From: a virus
Strand: one strand, 5' to 3'
Virus record (IMG/VR): IMGVR_UViG_3300015189_000002
Coordinates: 1-64,000 of that record
Length of the DNA: 64,000 nucleotides
Numbering within the stretch: position 1 is the first letter of the stretch; each line of letters begins with the position of its first letter. The position numbers and the translations under genes were made by a program. The notes beneath the pieces are model-generated. The model did not search any database, had not been told where the DNA came from, and worked only from the letters and a program-made list of their open reading frames with translations. This document shows, one piece after another, positions 1 to 8,049 of this stretch.

Positions 1-614
1 CCATCAGCACCAACATGCACGTCACGCTGAATGGCCTTGACGTTGCTCGTCGTGTAGACCAGCGACTTAACAGGTGGCTTGACAGGCGGCTTGAAGGGAA
101 GTTTGTGGAAGGTGTCGTAGGCTTGCTGGGCTGCACGCATGATCGGACTCCACGATGCACGCACTGAGGGACCAGCGCAGTCGGTCGATGACCAGTGGCT
201 GTGGATGAAAAAGTTACTCGGACTCGGACGCACACCGATGACCTTTGCGAAAAGCCAGCCGGCGAGACGAGCAGCAGCCTGCCATGTGGTTGGAGTAACA
301 GTCCAGCCTGGAGAGGTTGTCGCGTTCGCCTGCTCAATGCTGATTGTACTCATGTTGCCAGCCGTGTTGCCGACTGCCCATGCGTACTCGTTCACCTTGA
401 CGTACTGAGCGACAGCGCCGGCTGCGTCCACGTCGAAGTGCGCTGATGCCGGGCGTGACTTCCAGACGCTGAGCACGCCTTCGTGCGACAGTCGCCCACC
501 ATTGTGATGCAGTGTGACCGATGTCTTTCGATAGGCAGTGTGAGTCACATGTCCGGTCTTACTCAGTGCGGCGACAAGGTCTTTGACTGGCCTGTCATAA
601 GCGATGGTAGTCAC
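1..614 (-). CDS. Endolysin, N-acetylmuramoyl-L-alanine amidase (3' end outside window)
   Basis: This reading frame starts at GTG 614 and stays open to the left edge, so the C-terminus is missing. The protein has an Amidase_2 fold signature: LHHNGG near residue 35 gives the first zinc histidine, and HSHWSSTDC supplies the second histidine and the cysteine ligand. Such enzymes cut the amide bond between N-acetylmuramic acid and L-alanine in peptidoglycan. A proline/lysine linker (KPPVKPPVK) follows, then VKAIQRDV, which looks like the start of a PG_binding_1 wall-binding domain. The start overlaps the stop of the 50-residue gene upstream (GTGA), and an AAAGGAGG ribosome site lies just before it. 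The amidase role is well supported; the wall-binding domain is inferred from a few residues. Confidence 0.9.
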   Translation of the reverse strand, partial: MTTIAYDRPVKDLVAALSKTGHVTHTAYRKTSVTLHHNGGRLSHEGVLSVWKSRPASAHFDVDAAGAVAQYVKVNEYAWAVGNTAGNMSTISIEQANATTSPGWTVTPTTWQAAARLAGWLFAKVIGVRPSPSNFFIHSHWSSTDCAGPSVRASWSPIMRAAQQAYDTFHKLPFKPPVKPPVKSLVYTTSNVKAIQRDVHVGAD

Positions 615-763
615 TTGTCATCCTCCTTTTCGACGTCAGCCGAATCGAAAGAGATGAAGTCACTCGGGGGAAGATCTTCTGGATCAGCAAACCCAGGTCC
701 ATCACTGGTCACCCTCAGGAGAGCTGCTACTACATCCTCGTCATCGAAATTCTGTTCTGTCAT
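611..763 (-). CDS. Small acidic protein in the lysis cassette (50 aa)
   Basis: ATG 763 to TGA 611 encodes a 50-residue, strongly acidic protein that begins MTEQNFDDEDVV and ends EKEDDK. It has no cysteines, membrane segment or recognisable domain. Its stop codon overlaps the GTG start of the endolysin, and its last codons contain the endolysin ribosome-binding site, so the two genes are probably translationally coupled. Position between the coiled-coil membrane protein and the endolysin suggests a lysis or expression-coupling role, but that is only context. I do not recognise the family. Confidence 0.7.
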   Translation of the reverse strand: MTEQNFDDEDVVAALLRVTSDGPGFADPEDLPPSDFISFDSADVEKEDDK

Positions 764-783
764 TTCCTACTCATTTCTGATTG

Positions 784-1530
784 CTACAGTCTTGCAATGA
801 CTGCAAGTGCCACCCCGAACAGTAAACCAAGTATTCCAACAAGCATGCCGACGTTGGCACGAGAGTCACCACGCTGAGCTGCTGCCCCGGTGTTGTTACC
901 TTCGCCACGGTCAATCCGCTCCTTCAGCTCGGTGATTCGTGCATCCAGAGCCTTTTCAAGCGTCTGAATAATCGTGCCGATCTGGTCGATCTGCTTGGTG
1001 AACGAAGTCTCGCTCTTGATGGCTGCCGCGGCGGACGCTTCACCCTGAGCACCAACGAGCTCTTTCGCAGCTTGCAGAGCAGCTGCCAGAGCCTCGGTAC
1101 TGGCCTTGCCGGCCTGCTCAGTTCTAATGTCACGTTCATTAAACTGCTGGGCGATAGAGGCGAATCGCTCTTTTTGCAGCTCTTCGTGATGACCGACTGC
1201 CTTGTTAATATCTTCAGGAACCTTGAGGATCGTGGCAAGTCGAAGCTCGGTTGCCGCATTGATGCCCGCGATCTGATGATCAAACGCTGCCTTGATCCCA
1301 TCCAACTTCATCTGAAAGAGCTGATTTTGAGCTTCCAACTCTCGCTGACGAGTCTCTTGGCGTGACTTCAGCTCGACCGCGAGGTTCTCACGAAGAATCT
1401 TCAGGTCGCTCTGGATACCATTGACCTCGCGATCCAGCGCCATCGTGGTCAAAGCAGTGGGGTCTGTTGTCAAAGGAGTGTTCTGGTGAGTATGCGACGA
1501 TGCATCTCGAGGATCTCCAACAGGAGACAT
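784..1530 (-). CDS. Coiled-coil protein with C-terminal membrane anchor, lysis cassette
   Basis: The 248-residue product has a long charged, alanine-rich central region with heptad character (roughly residues 35-215) and ends in a single hydrophobic segment of about 20 residues (NVGMLVGILGLLFGVALAVI) followed by ARL. It is therefore a tail-anchored membrane protein with a coiled-coil domain. It lies directly upstream of the small acidic gene and the endolysin, where actinophages keep holin-like or lysis-accessory proteins. A single transmembrane segment is fewer than most canonical holins have, so a holin call would be premature; a spanin-like or virion role is also possible. A conserved promoter-like leader precedes it at 1555-1650. 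Confidence 0.75.
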   Translation of the reverse strand: MSPVGDPRDASSHTHQNTPLTTDPTALTTMALDREVNGIQSDLKILRENLAVELKSRQETRQRELEAQNQLFQMKLDGIKAAFDHQIAGINAATELRLATILKVPEDINKAVGHHEELQKERFASIAQQFNERDIRTEQAGKASTEALAAALQAAKELVGAQGEASAAAAIKSETSFTKQIDQIGTIIQTLEKALDARITELKERIDRGEGNNTGAAAQRGDSRANVGMLVGILGLLFGVALAVIARL

Positions 1531-1544
1531 TAGAGAATTACTCT

Positions 1545-1650
1545 TTTGATAGTCTTTAGACTATACATCTTATGGGCCTCTCGTGTGTCCATTATCCTCT
1601 TGAGTATAATACTCACAAGACCCATACGTCTAGCATGACACTAATCACCA
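1545..1650 (-). promoter_or_regulatory. Promoter/leader element, copy 1
   Basis: This gap between the tail-tip gene and the lysis cassette carries, on the minus strand, an ATGCTAGACGTATGGG block (about 1635-1620), TATTATAC near 1615, CACACGAGAGGCCC (about 1589-1574) and a small hairpin TAGTCT-AA-AGACTA (1562-1549). The same blocks in the same order precede the tape measure at 14790-14880. The repetition plus the -10-like TATTAT argues for a late promoter with a structured leader. No good -35 hexamer is visible, so it may need a phage-encoded activator. GAGTATAATACTC at 1611-1623 is also a perfect short palindrome. Confidence 0.55.
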
Positions 1651-1677
1651 AAGAAGACGATACCTTTATTGACTGAA

Positions 1678-2682
1678 TTAAGTGCGAGAGAAGGAAACCT
1701 CTTCAAGGCTGAGATATCCGTTAGTCGCTCCAGACGGATAGTAAGCGCCAGTAACTGCTATGATACCTGATGTGTAAATATCAATTCTTACAGCACCTAG
1801 GTTTGCTTGGCAAACAAACATCTTTTGGGCCTTTGGTGCATACCCTGCCGAGAGAGTGGCAATAGTTCCAGTTCCAAGTTTGATTAAGCCTCGCAACTGT
1901 ACCTTATCGCCGCCGTCGGTCAACTTGAATCCAAAGAGATCGTATGGAGATCCATAGTTGACCCAGGTATTCTGAAGCGTCGCAGTGTGCCACCAGTCCT
2001 GTTTAACTCCATCGCCCCACCGAACAGTCTTGTCCTGACCATTTCGACTGCAAATTAAGATCCATGTAACTGGAACCTCAAAGGTAGCAGTTACGCTATA
2101 AGAAACGATACGCCAGTTTGCAGGCACTGAATAGTTAGCCTGTCCTGCTGGTACTTCATAATAGAGTGCTTCCCAATCCCCCAGTGGAACATAACCACCT
2201 GCAACCGTCGCAGCCAAGCCGCCAGAATACTTTTGAATCACAGTACCATCGGGAGGTAATGTGACATTAAAGAATCCTGAAGGAGCAAGTGAGTTATTCC
2301 CTACGTTCATCAGAAAAAAATCTGAACCCCAGGTAATACCAGTAGATGTTACCTGACGTAATCCTCCACCGTTCATTCCCTCACGAGAATGTGTCATAAG
2401 GTTATCTACTGATTGACCAAGAACTTCAGTGATATATCGGTCCCCCACCATTCCCTCGATACGGACCACCTGCCCATTCATGCTGGGCTGGACCGTTCCC
2501 ATGTTCACTGGAACAGCGGTGGAATCCCCCGAGTACTGCACCCAACACTTATGACCCTGTCGGTCAATAGACTGTACAATTCCATACTGAATACGAGGTC
2601 GCAGAATGTCTATCCGGTCAGTAACTATCCGCTGGATAACATCTCTGAACTGCATTGCAAAAGCGTACTCATTAAAACTCAT
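1678..2682 (-). CDS. Tail-tip / minor tail protein
   Basis: A 334-residue protein whose first 100 residues contain a beta-rich segment (IQYGIVQSIDRQGHKCWVQY, then VNMGTVQPSMNGQVVRIEG) that resembles the OB-fold of baseplate gp5/VgrG-like tail proteins. The rest is beta-rich with aromatic-rich strands, as in receptor-contact domains. It overlaps the preceding hub-like gene by four bases (ATGA) and is the last gene before the lysis cassette. I infer a tail-tip role from gene order and beta content; no catalytic motif is visible. Confidence 0.75.
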   Translation of the reverse strand: MSFNEYAFAMQFRDVIQRIVTDRIDILRPRIQYGIVQSIDRQGHKCWVQYSGDSTAVPVNMGTVQPSMNGQVVRIEGMVGDRYITEVLGQSVDNLMTHSREGMNGGGLRQVTSTGITWGSDFFLMNVGNNSLAPSGFFNVTLPPDGTVIQKYSGGLAATVAGGYVPLGDWEALYYEVPAGQANYSVPANWRIVSYSVTATFEVPVTWILICSRNGQDKTVRWGDGVKQDWWHTATLQNTWVNYGSPYDLFGFKLTDGGDKVQLRGLIKLGTGTIATLSAGYAPKAQKMFVCQANLGAVRIDIYTSGIIAVTGAYYPSGATNGYLSLEEVSFSRT

Positions 2683-4373
2683 ACTACGATCGCCACCCTC
2701 TTTGCGTTGCCAGACATAGGACTCAAACCACCACCGAAAGAGAGAGATGAAAGAAGAAATCTGATTGGATCAGTTGGTCCACCATCTGGATCAATGAACT
2801 CAATAATCTGCCCAACCTCAAGCCAAGGAAAAGAGATGCTTGAAAAGTTAATGTCATACTCTTCGAGAGCACCTATCTGCAGAAATGTATTTGCAAGTGA
2901 TTGCGCCTGTGCTACAGTTGTTATGAAACTGTTTGTTGTTATACTTACTCGATCACCTATGCGAGCAATTCTTGAAGGTGAAGACGCAAGTGTGTTCTTT
3001 GCTTCAGCCATTACTGGAACAACCGTAGAATCAGATGATTCTCCAGTTACAATGATGTGATTAAACAGTCTTGTATCATTAGTACTCTTGTCGTAAGAAA
3101 CAAGGTTACCAGAATCTGCTCCGATTCTAAGCGAGTACACTATCGGAGCTAGTATTGGATCATTGTACTTTGCCATGACAAGGAATCCTTGTGCACTAAA
3201 GTACAAATCATAAGAAAACGCAGTAGCAATAGCTTTCATCGCAGCCCAACGATCACTGCCCTGCTCGAAAAGATAAACTTTTCCAGTCAAACTTCCAGTA
3301 GCAGGCAAAAGAAACTTAACAATTCCAGCGTTGGTTGCGATTGCTCTGATAACATCTTCGATCTTTTGTGTCGCAGTAAACGAAGTAGAGTTTACAAACT
3401 TTGACAAAAGGCATCGCTTGGTGTAGTCGCGTCCTGACACCTTAATGATCGGAGGAAAGTTTGACTCATCCAAACGATCAATGCAGAACTCACCTAACTG
3501 TGTTTCCCATGTCCGCACAACAAGTGAAGATGCAAGACCTGTAACCGTCTGTACACTTGATGAAGCATTTGCAGCACCGGACCATGTGAAGATGATATTA
3601 GGAGTGTTTGTAAGATTTGCATCAAAGAACGCGCCGGGCAGAATTGCGACATCAGAAACATTCTCGTAAAGAACCTTTGTAACACTCAGTACTTCCCCAG
3701 CCAACCAGCCGGCCTGTGCGCCAACGTAGATACGAACTACTGTAGCAGTCGCTGCAAGTGTAGCACGCATTGTTACCTGCTGAGGCGATCCAGTAAGTAA
3801 AACAGTTTGGTCATCAGTTAAACGACCGACACCAGTGTCCATCACTACAGTAACTAATCGACCTGCTGGGCCCTTAACAATCACGCGTCCGGAGTAAAAC
3901 TTTCCGACGACACCAACACCCTGCGGTGCAATCAGGTTACCCATCGTCAGACCAACACCCGAAGCAGCCCATTCTCCGCTCTGTGCTATACGAGATACTC
4001 CTGTTCCATTCCATCCAGAAAGGTTGATGGCTACTGAAGCATTGGGACACAGGTTTGTTCTGACAGTAGTTGTTTTGACTGGAGTTGTATCTTCGTACTC
4101 AACTCCCTGATATACCTTCAGTACCTTGTCGTACCAAAAGCCATCAGGATTATGACGTAAAGCACCGTCAGAGTTATCTAAAGTCAACTCAAGACTTCTG
4201 CGTTCTTCTCTAGCATAGTCAGCCGTAACTGCCATGCTTATTAACCGAGGCGTGCTAGAACCAGAATCCCAAAGAGTTACTCCGTCTGCTTCATAAATAT
4301 CACAACGACGCTTGATCCTTGACGTGGCAGCGAGAATAGCTTTCTCTGCCTGCAGCGGCGGGGCCAGTCCCAT
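2679..4373 (-). CDS. Baseplate hub-like minor tail protein with inserted carbohydrate-binding-like domain
   Basis: The 564-residue product starts with a segment typical of siphophage tail-hub proteins (RLISMAVTADYAREERRSL, then LTLDNSDGALRHNP). It later has KVSGRDYTKRCLLSKF, then IRAIATNAGI and FSYDLYFSAQGFLVM, which fit the gp27/GpD-like hub fold. Residues about 105-275 look like an insertion with the signature of galactose-binding CBM folds (TNLCPNASVAINLSGWNG, alternating beta strands, W and D residues). The hub would cap the tail tube at the distal end and anchor the fibre. It lies between the large lyase-like protein and the smaller tip protein with four-base overlap downstream. Confidence 0.8.
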   Translation of the reverse strand: MGLAPPLQAEKAILAATSRIKRRCDIYEADGVTLWDSGSSTPRLISMAVTADYAREERRSLELTLDNSDGALRHNPDGFWYDKVLKVYQGVEYEDTTPVKTTTVRTNLCPNASVAINLSGWNGTGVSRIAQSGEWAASGVGLTMGNLIAPQGVGVVGKFYSGRVIVKGPAGRLVTVVMDTGVGRLTDDQTVLLTGSPQQVTMRATLAATATVVRIYVGAQAGWLAGEVLSVTKVLYENVSDVAILPGAFFDANLTNTPNIIFTWSGAANASSSVQTVTGLASSLVVRTWETQLGEFCIDRLDESNFPPIIKVSGRDYTKRCLLSKFVNSTSFTATQKIEDVIRAIATNAGIVKFLLPATGSLTGKVYLFEQGSDRWAAMKAIATAFSYDLYFSAQGFLVMAKYNDPILAPIVYSLRIGADSGNLVSYDKSTNDTRLFNHIIVTGESSDSTVVPVMAEAKNTLASSPSRIARIGDRVSITTNSFITTVAQAQSLANTFLQIGALEEYDINFSSISFPWLEVGQIIEFIDPDGGPTDPIRFLLSSLSFGGGLSPMSGNAKRVAIVV

Positions 4374-4395
4374 TACTTACTCTTCCTTAAGGCTA

Positions 4396-7300
4396 TCACA
4401 ACAGTACGTCCGCCCTGGTTGCTCCGCGCTTGGTTCCGGTGTAGTAGATGGTCTGTGGGCGAGCACTTACTCCTCGATAGATACCCTGCTTCAGGTATGC
4501 TGACTGGCCAGTGAACAGATTTTGACAGGCAAGGTTGTTAACAATGTTTACGCCATTCATCTCCACTGTAAGTCGACCAACACCTGCCGTAAGTCCCCAG
4601 GTTATCCCGACGTACATGTCAACCCAAGTATCGAGTGGAATAGGGTTGGCACTCATGTTGAAGGTTGACGATGTATCTCCCAGAGTTTCTACAACAAAGT
4701 AGGGATTGGCAGTACCCTTGGTCATACCAAAGTCAATATTTGGACCGTTGGGACCAGCGACAACATCATCTCCGTGCCACTGTGTAAAGACTATCCAGCC
4801 GTTACCGCCAATACTATCTGGGTCATCATCAACAGCCCATCCCCAACCGTACAGCGTCTGATAGGAAGCCAGATAGAATGAGTACCCCCACCACATCGTC
4901 TGACCATTAACAGGGTTTCCGGTGTCTGCAATACTGGCACGCAACTCAGCGCGCTCTGCGCTAGTGCCACCGTTCGTGTAATCACCATTAGCAACTATGT
5001 ATCTTGCAGTACTTGGGTATCCCGCACGAGCTGGAGTGGTAACGATTGCCAGCTGAGATGGACGTGAGTACTGTCCATTGTCGACTACCCAGCCTGTATT
5101 AAAGCCTGACTGATAGTTACCAGTCCAGAGTGCCGTTCCGCCTGTACCAGCAGCCACTGCGATTGCAATAGTAAACTGCTTAATTGAGCTTGGAGAGGTA
5201 GCGTTGCTGGCGGTGATAGAAATAGTTGAACTGCCTGCGACGGTTGGAGTGCCGGACAGTAAGCCCGTAGAACTCATTGTAAGGCCGGGAATTGATCCAG
5301 AAGAGATCGTGTATGTGACAGGTGCTGTTCCAGCCGAGACTGCCAGTTGAGTGCTATACGCAACCTGACAAGTTCCACCTGGTAGAGACACTGTTGAGAT
5401 TACTGGTGCGACTCCTGCGGCTACAACTGTCATCGTGCGTGCTACTGTTGCGTCAGGTGCTGTAGTGTTATGCGCCGCTACTGTGTAAGTAAAAGACCCT
5501 ACCGTCGTTAGAGTGCCAGACAGTAAACCAGTCGCAGCATTCAAAGTAAGTCCGGTTGGAAGCGCTCCTGCTGTGATTGAATACGTTGGAGCAGGAGTAC
5601 CTATTGAGGTAGTAAAGTTGTAAGAAATTACCGTACCGACTACGCCAGTCGAGGGTGGAGTAGAAGCGTTCAATACAGGTGCAACATTTACAGGACCAGT
5701 TCCAGAAGGTATGCTAACTGGAATAAGCTCAAGTTGTGAAGGAATGTTCCCACAGACCTCAGTGTATGGAATAGTCACATTACAGAACTCTGAACTTCCT
5801 ACTCCAGAAAGTCGCTCTACTCCGATATTCCCGACACCTACAAGTGACAAGTTGCCGAAGGGATCACGCATCTGGTAGGTACTTTTTGACTGCTGTAGTG
5901 CTATGAGGTTTATTCTCTGTTGGCGAGCAGAGATGTCAACCCTGTCACGCAGATGCACAGTAAGACTTCCACTCATTCCAAGTGAAGTGCCGTAGTTCTT
6001 TTTACGGCCTCGGTCAATAAGAATGAAAGACTCTTCTTCAATCTCTTCAGAGTAACTATCCGATACTACGGAGTACAGTAAGAGATTTTTCGTCTCGTCA
6101 TTCAGATTCAACAACCAGTAATCTGAACTAATAAGCGTCTGCTGGACGGCAAAAGGATTACCGTCAGACTCAAGTAGAATGCCAGAACGATATGCCTGTT
6201 GAACTACAGAGTATCCATACGTCTGTCCACTCGCTGCAGTCCAGTCATGGTAATTTGTTCTGTTGATGTCAGTTGTTTCAAAGATCTTTTCCCACTGGTA
6301 ACTTCCAGCGATAGCGCGATACACTCTCCATGTCAAGAAAGACGAGTCAGCAGGAGACTGACTCCAGTCTATGTTGACATAACCAAGAGTATCGTAAAGA
6401 TTTTCAGTAGTGTACAGGACTGGGTCAGGAGCAACATACGCTGTTCCAAAAGTATGGGTATCAGAACCCCAGAATCCATCAGAATCCTGAATCAGTACTA
6501 CTACCTGATAGGTATTAGAGTTTGACAAGATTGTAACTGGAGGCGCGTAAGACAGGTTAGTACCTTTAATCGTTCCGCTATTAAAAAGTACTTGTGACTT
6601 ATCTGCATTGTAAAAAACGACCATGTAGGCAACCGCTGGATTGATCGCGTCAACAGTCCAAGTAATCATAGGAGCGCCCGAGTCAACATTGCCACCTGCT
6701 GTTGGATAAGTAATCCCAACAACTGGAGGATCAGTAACTCTGAAAAGTCGATAGTTAGTAAAGTCTCCAGCGACATTCTCACTGTCCCAAACCTTTAGAG
6801 ACCAGCGTAAAACAATATCTTTCTCTACTGAAGGGATGGTAATAGAAACAGCATTACTTGTTGATACTACCTTTCCAGTGTCATAAATCAAGACACCGGA
6901 ATCATTCTCTTCAACAATTACCTGATATGCAGTCTGAGTATCTCCCGTCCAAGGATCAGTGAAGACCCACGAAAAGGGAATAGTTGGCGCGAAAAGAATG
7001 CCAATGTTTGCGCTAGGTGCCTGATTGTAAGCTGTTGGAGGATGTGTAACAGTAAAAAGATTTCCAGCACTGTAAGGACCAGCAACCCCGAAGAGGTCTA
7101 TGCCCCTGGCGCGCACATACCAAGTTCCACTCGACAACTTAAGTTGAGTAATGGTCGGAGAGTATGCAGTAACTCCCGATACCCTTCGGCCATCATTGGG
7201 TCCTCTCGACCCTGGAGGCTCGGTAACAACTTTTAATCCAGTTGTAAAACCAGCATCAGTAGCAAACTGCCATTCTGCTCGCTGAAGTTGCCCATCAGGT

Positions 7301-8049
7301 GAAACAAGAGTAGCAGTCAGAATTGGATTCGGAATATTCGTACTGCTAACTGGACCGACTGATGTAGGAGCAGCAACAGGTTTGTATGAAGTAATCTGCA
7401 CTACGCCATGACTGTTATACATATTCGACCCATAAGTCGGATACAAAGCCGTTGCGTCTGCGTGAGCTGATCCACCACCTGCTCCAGATGCATTAGCACC
7501 CGCAAAGCCGCCATACCAACCGCCACCGCCGCCTGGAGCACCGTAGCCGTAAGGTCCAACTACTGCAGAACCACCTATGCCACCAGCATACCCAGTCGTC
7601 TGTGTAGCACCAGTTCCTCCACCACCACTAGGTAGTCCACTCCCTCCCGCCTGGCCTACAAGCCCTCCGCCGCCGCCGCCCTTACCGCCACCAGTTGAAC
7701 CGCCACCGCCACCGCCGCCGATAACCTTTCGATTAACAAGTGCAGTTCCACCAATCCTGATATCTGACGCGCCGCCGCCGCCGCCTACTGCATGAGTTCC
7801 AGCAGCTGCTGCGCCTCCTCCGTTCCAGCCTCCAGCGGTACCTGTTGAGTATCCACCAGAGTTTACATAGATAACTGTGCCGGGAGTAACTGGAAGATAT
7901 GTTAGACAGTATCCACCATAACCTCGGTTGGCTGTAGCGGTTCCACCTGCTGCGCCTTGCGCTCTGACCATGATATTATACACACCAGCAGGCACAGTGT
8001 AAGTCTGCTGACCGCCACTGTATAGGAAGGTGGTAAGTACGCTTGTCAT
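4396..8049 (-). CDS. Large minor tail protein with glycine-rich head, Fn3/Ig-like repeats and polysaccharide-lyase-like C-terminus
   Basis: The 1217-residue protein has ordered parts. Residues 1-220 form a very glycine-rich segment with runs of G broken by S, T and K. Residues about 225-680 contain several fibronectin-III/Ig-like beta domains. Residues about 800-980 contain two putative-Ig repeats of the type PTGLTLNAATGLLSGTLTTV and PGLTMSSTGLLSGTPTVAG. The last 230 residues (SERAELR, then TMWWGYSFYL, FTQWHGDD, DTWVDMYVGI) resemble the heparin-lyase-like polysaccharide lyase fold (PF14099 type). It follows the tape measure with a TGATG overlap. It probably sits at the tail tip and binds or cleaves host surface glycan; the lyase assignment is by motif resemblance. 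Confidence 0.82.
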   Translation of the reverse strand: MTSVLTTFLYSGGQQTYTVPAGVYNIMVRAQGAAGGTATANRGYGGYCLTYLPVTPGTVIYVNSGGYSTGTAGGWNGGGAAAAGTHAVGGGGGASDIRIGGTALVNRKVIGGGGGGGSTGGGKGGGGGGLVGQAGGSGLPSGGGGTGATQTTGYAGGIGGSAVVGPYGYGAPGGGGGWYGGFAGANASGAGGGSAHADATALYPTYGSNMYNSHGVVQITSYKPVAAPTSVGPVSSTNIPNPILTATLVSPDGQLQRAEWQFATDAGFTTGLKVVTEPPGSRGPNDGRRVSGVTAYSPTITQLKLSSGTWYVRARGIDLFGVAGPYSAGNLFTVTHPPTAYNQAPSANIGILFAPTIPFSWVFTDPWTGDTQTAYQVIVEENDSGVLIYDTGKVVSTSNAVSITIPSVEKDIVLRWSLKVWDSENVAGDFTNYRLFRVTDPPVVGITYPTAGGNVDSGAPMITWTVDAINPAVAYMVVFYNADKSQVLFNSGTIKGTNLSYAPPVTILSNSNTYQVVVLIQDSDGFWGSDTHTFGTAYVAPDPVLYTTENLYDTLGYVNIDWSQSPADSSFLTWRVYRAIAGSYQWEKIFETTDINRTNYHDWTAASGQTYGYSVVQQAYRSGILLESDGNPFAVQQTLISSDYWLLNLNDETKNLLLYSVVSDSYSEEIEEESFILIDRGRKKNYGTSLGMSGSLTVHLRDRVDISARQQRINLIALQQSKSTYQMRDPFGNLSLVGVGNIGVERLSGVGSSEFCNVTIPYTEVCGNIPSQLELIPVSIPSGTGPVNVAPVLNASTPPSTGVVGTVISYNFTTSIGTPAPTYSITAGALPTGLTLNAATGLLSGTLTTVGSFTYTVAAHNTTAPDATVARTMTVVAAGVAPVISTVSLPGGTCQVAYSTQLAVSAGTAPVTYTISSGSIPGLTMSSTGLLSGTPTVAGSSTISITASNATSPSSIKQFTIAIAVAAGTGGTALWTGNYQSGFNTGWVVDNGQYSRPSQLAIVTTPARAGYPSTARYIVANGDYTNGGTSAERAELRASIADTGNPVNGQTMWWGYSFYLASYQTLYGWGWAVDDDPDSIGGNGWIVFTQWHGDDVVAGPNGPNIDFGMTKGTANPYFVVETLGDTSSTFNMSANPIPLDTWVDMYVGITWGLTAGVGRLTVEMNGVNIVNNLACQNLFTGQSAYLKQGIYRGVSARPQTIYYTGTKRGATRADVLL

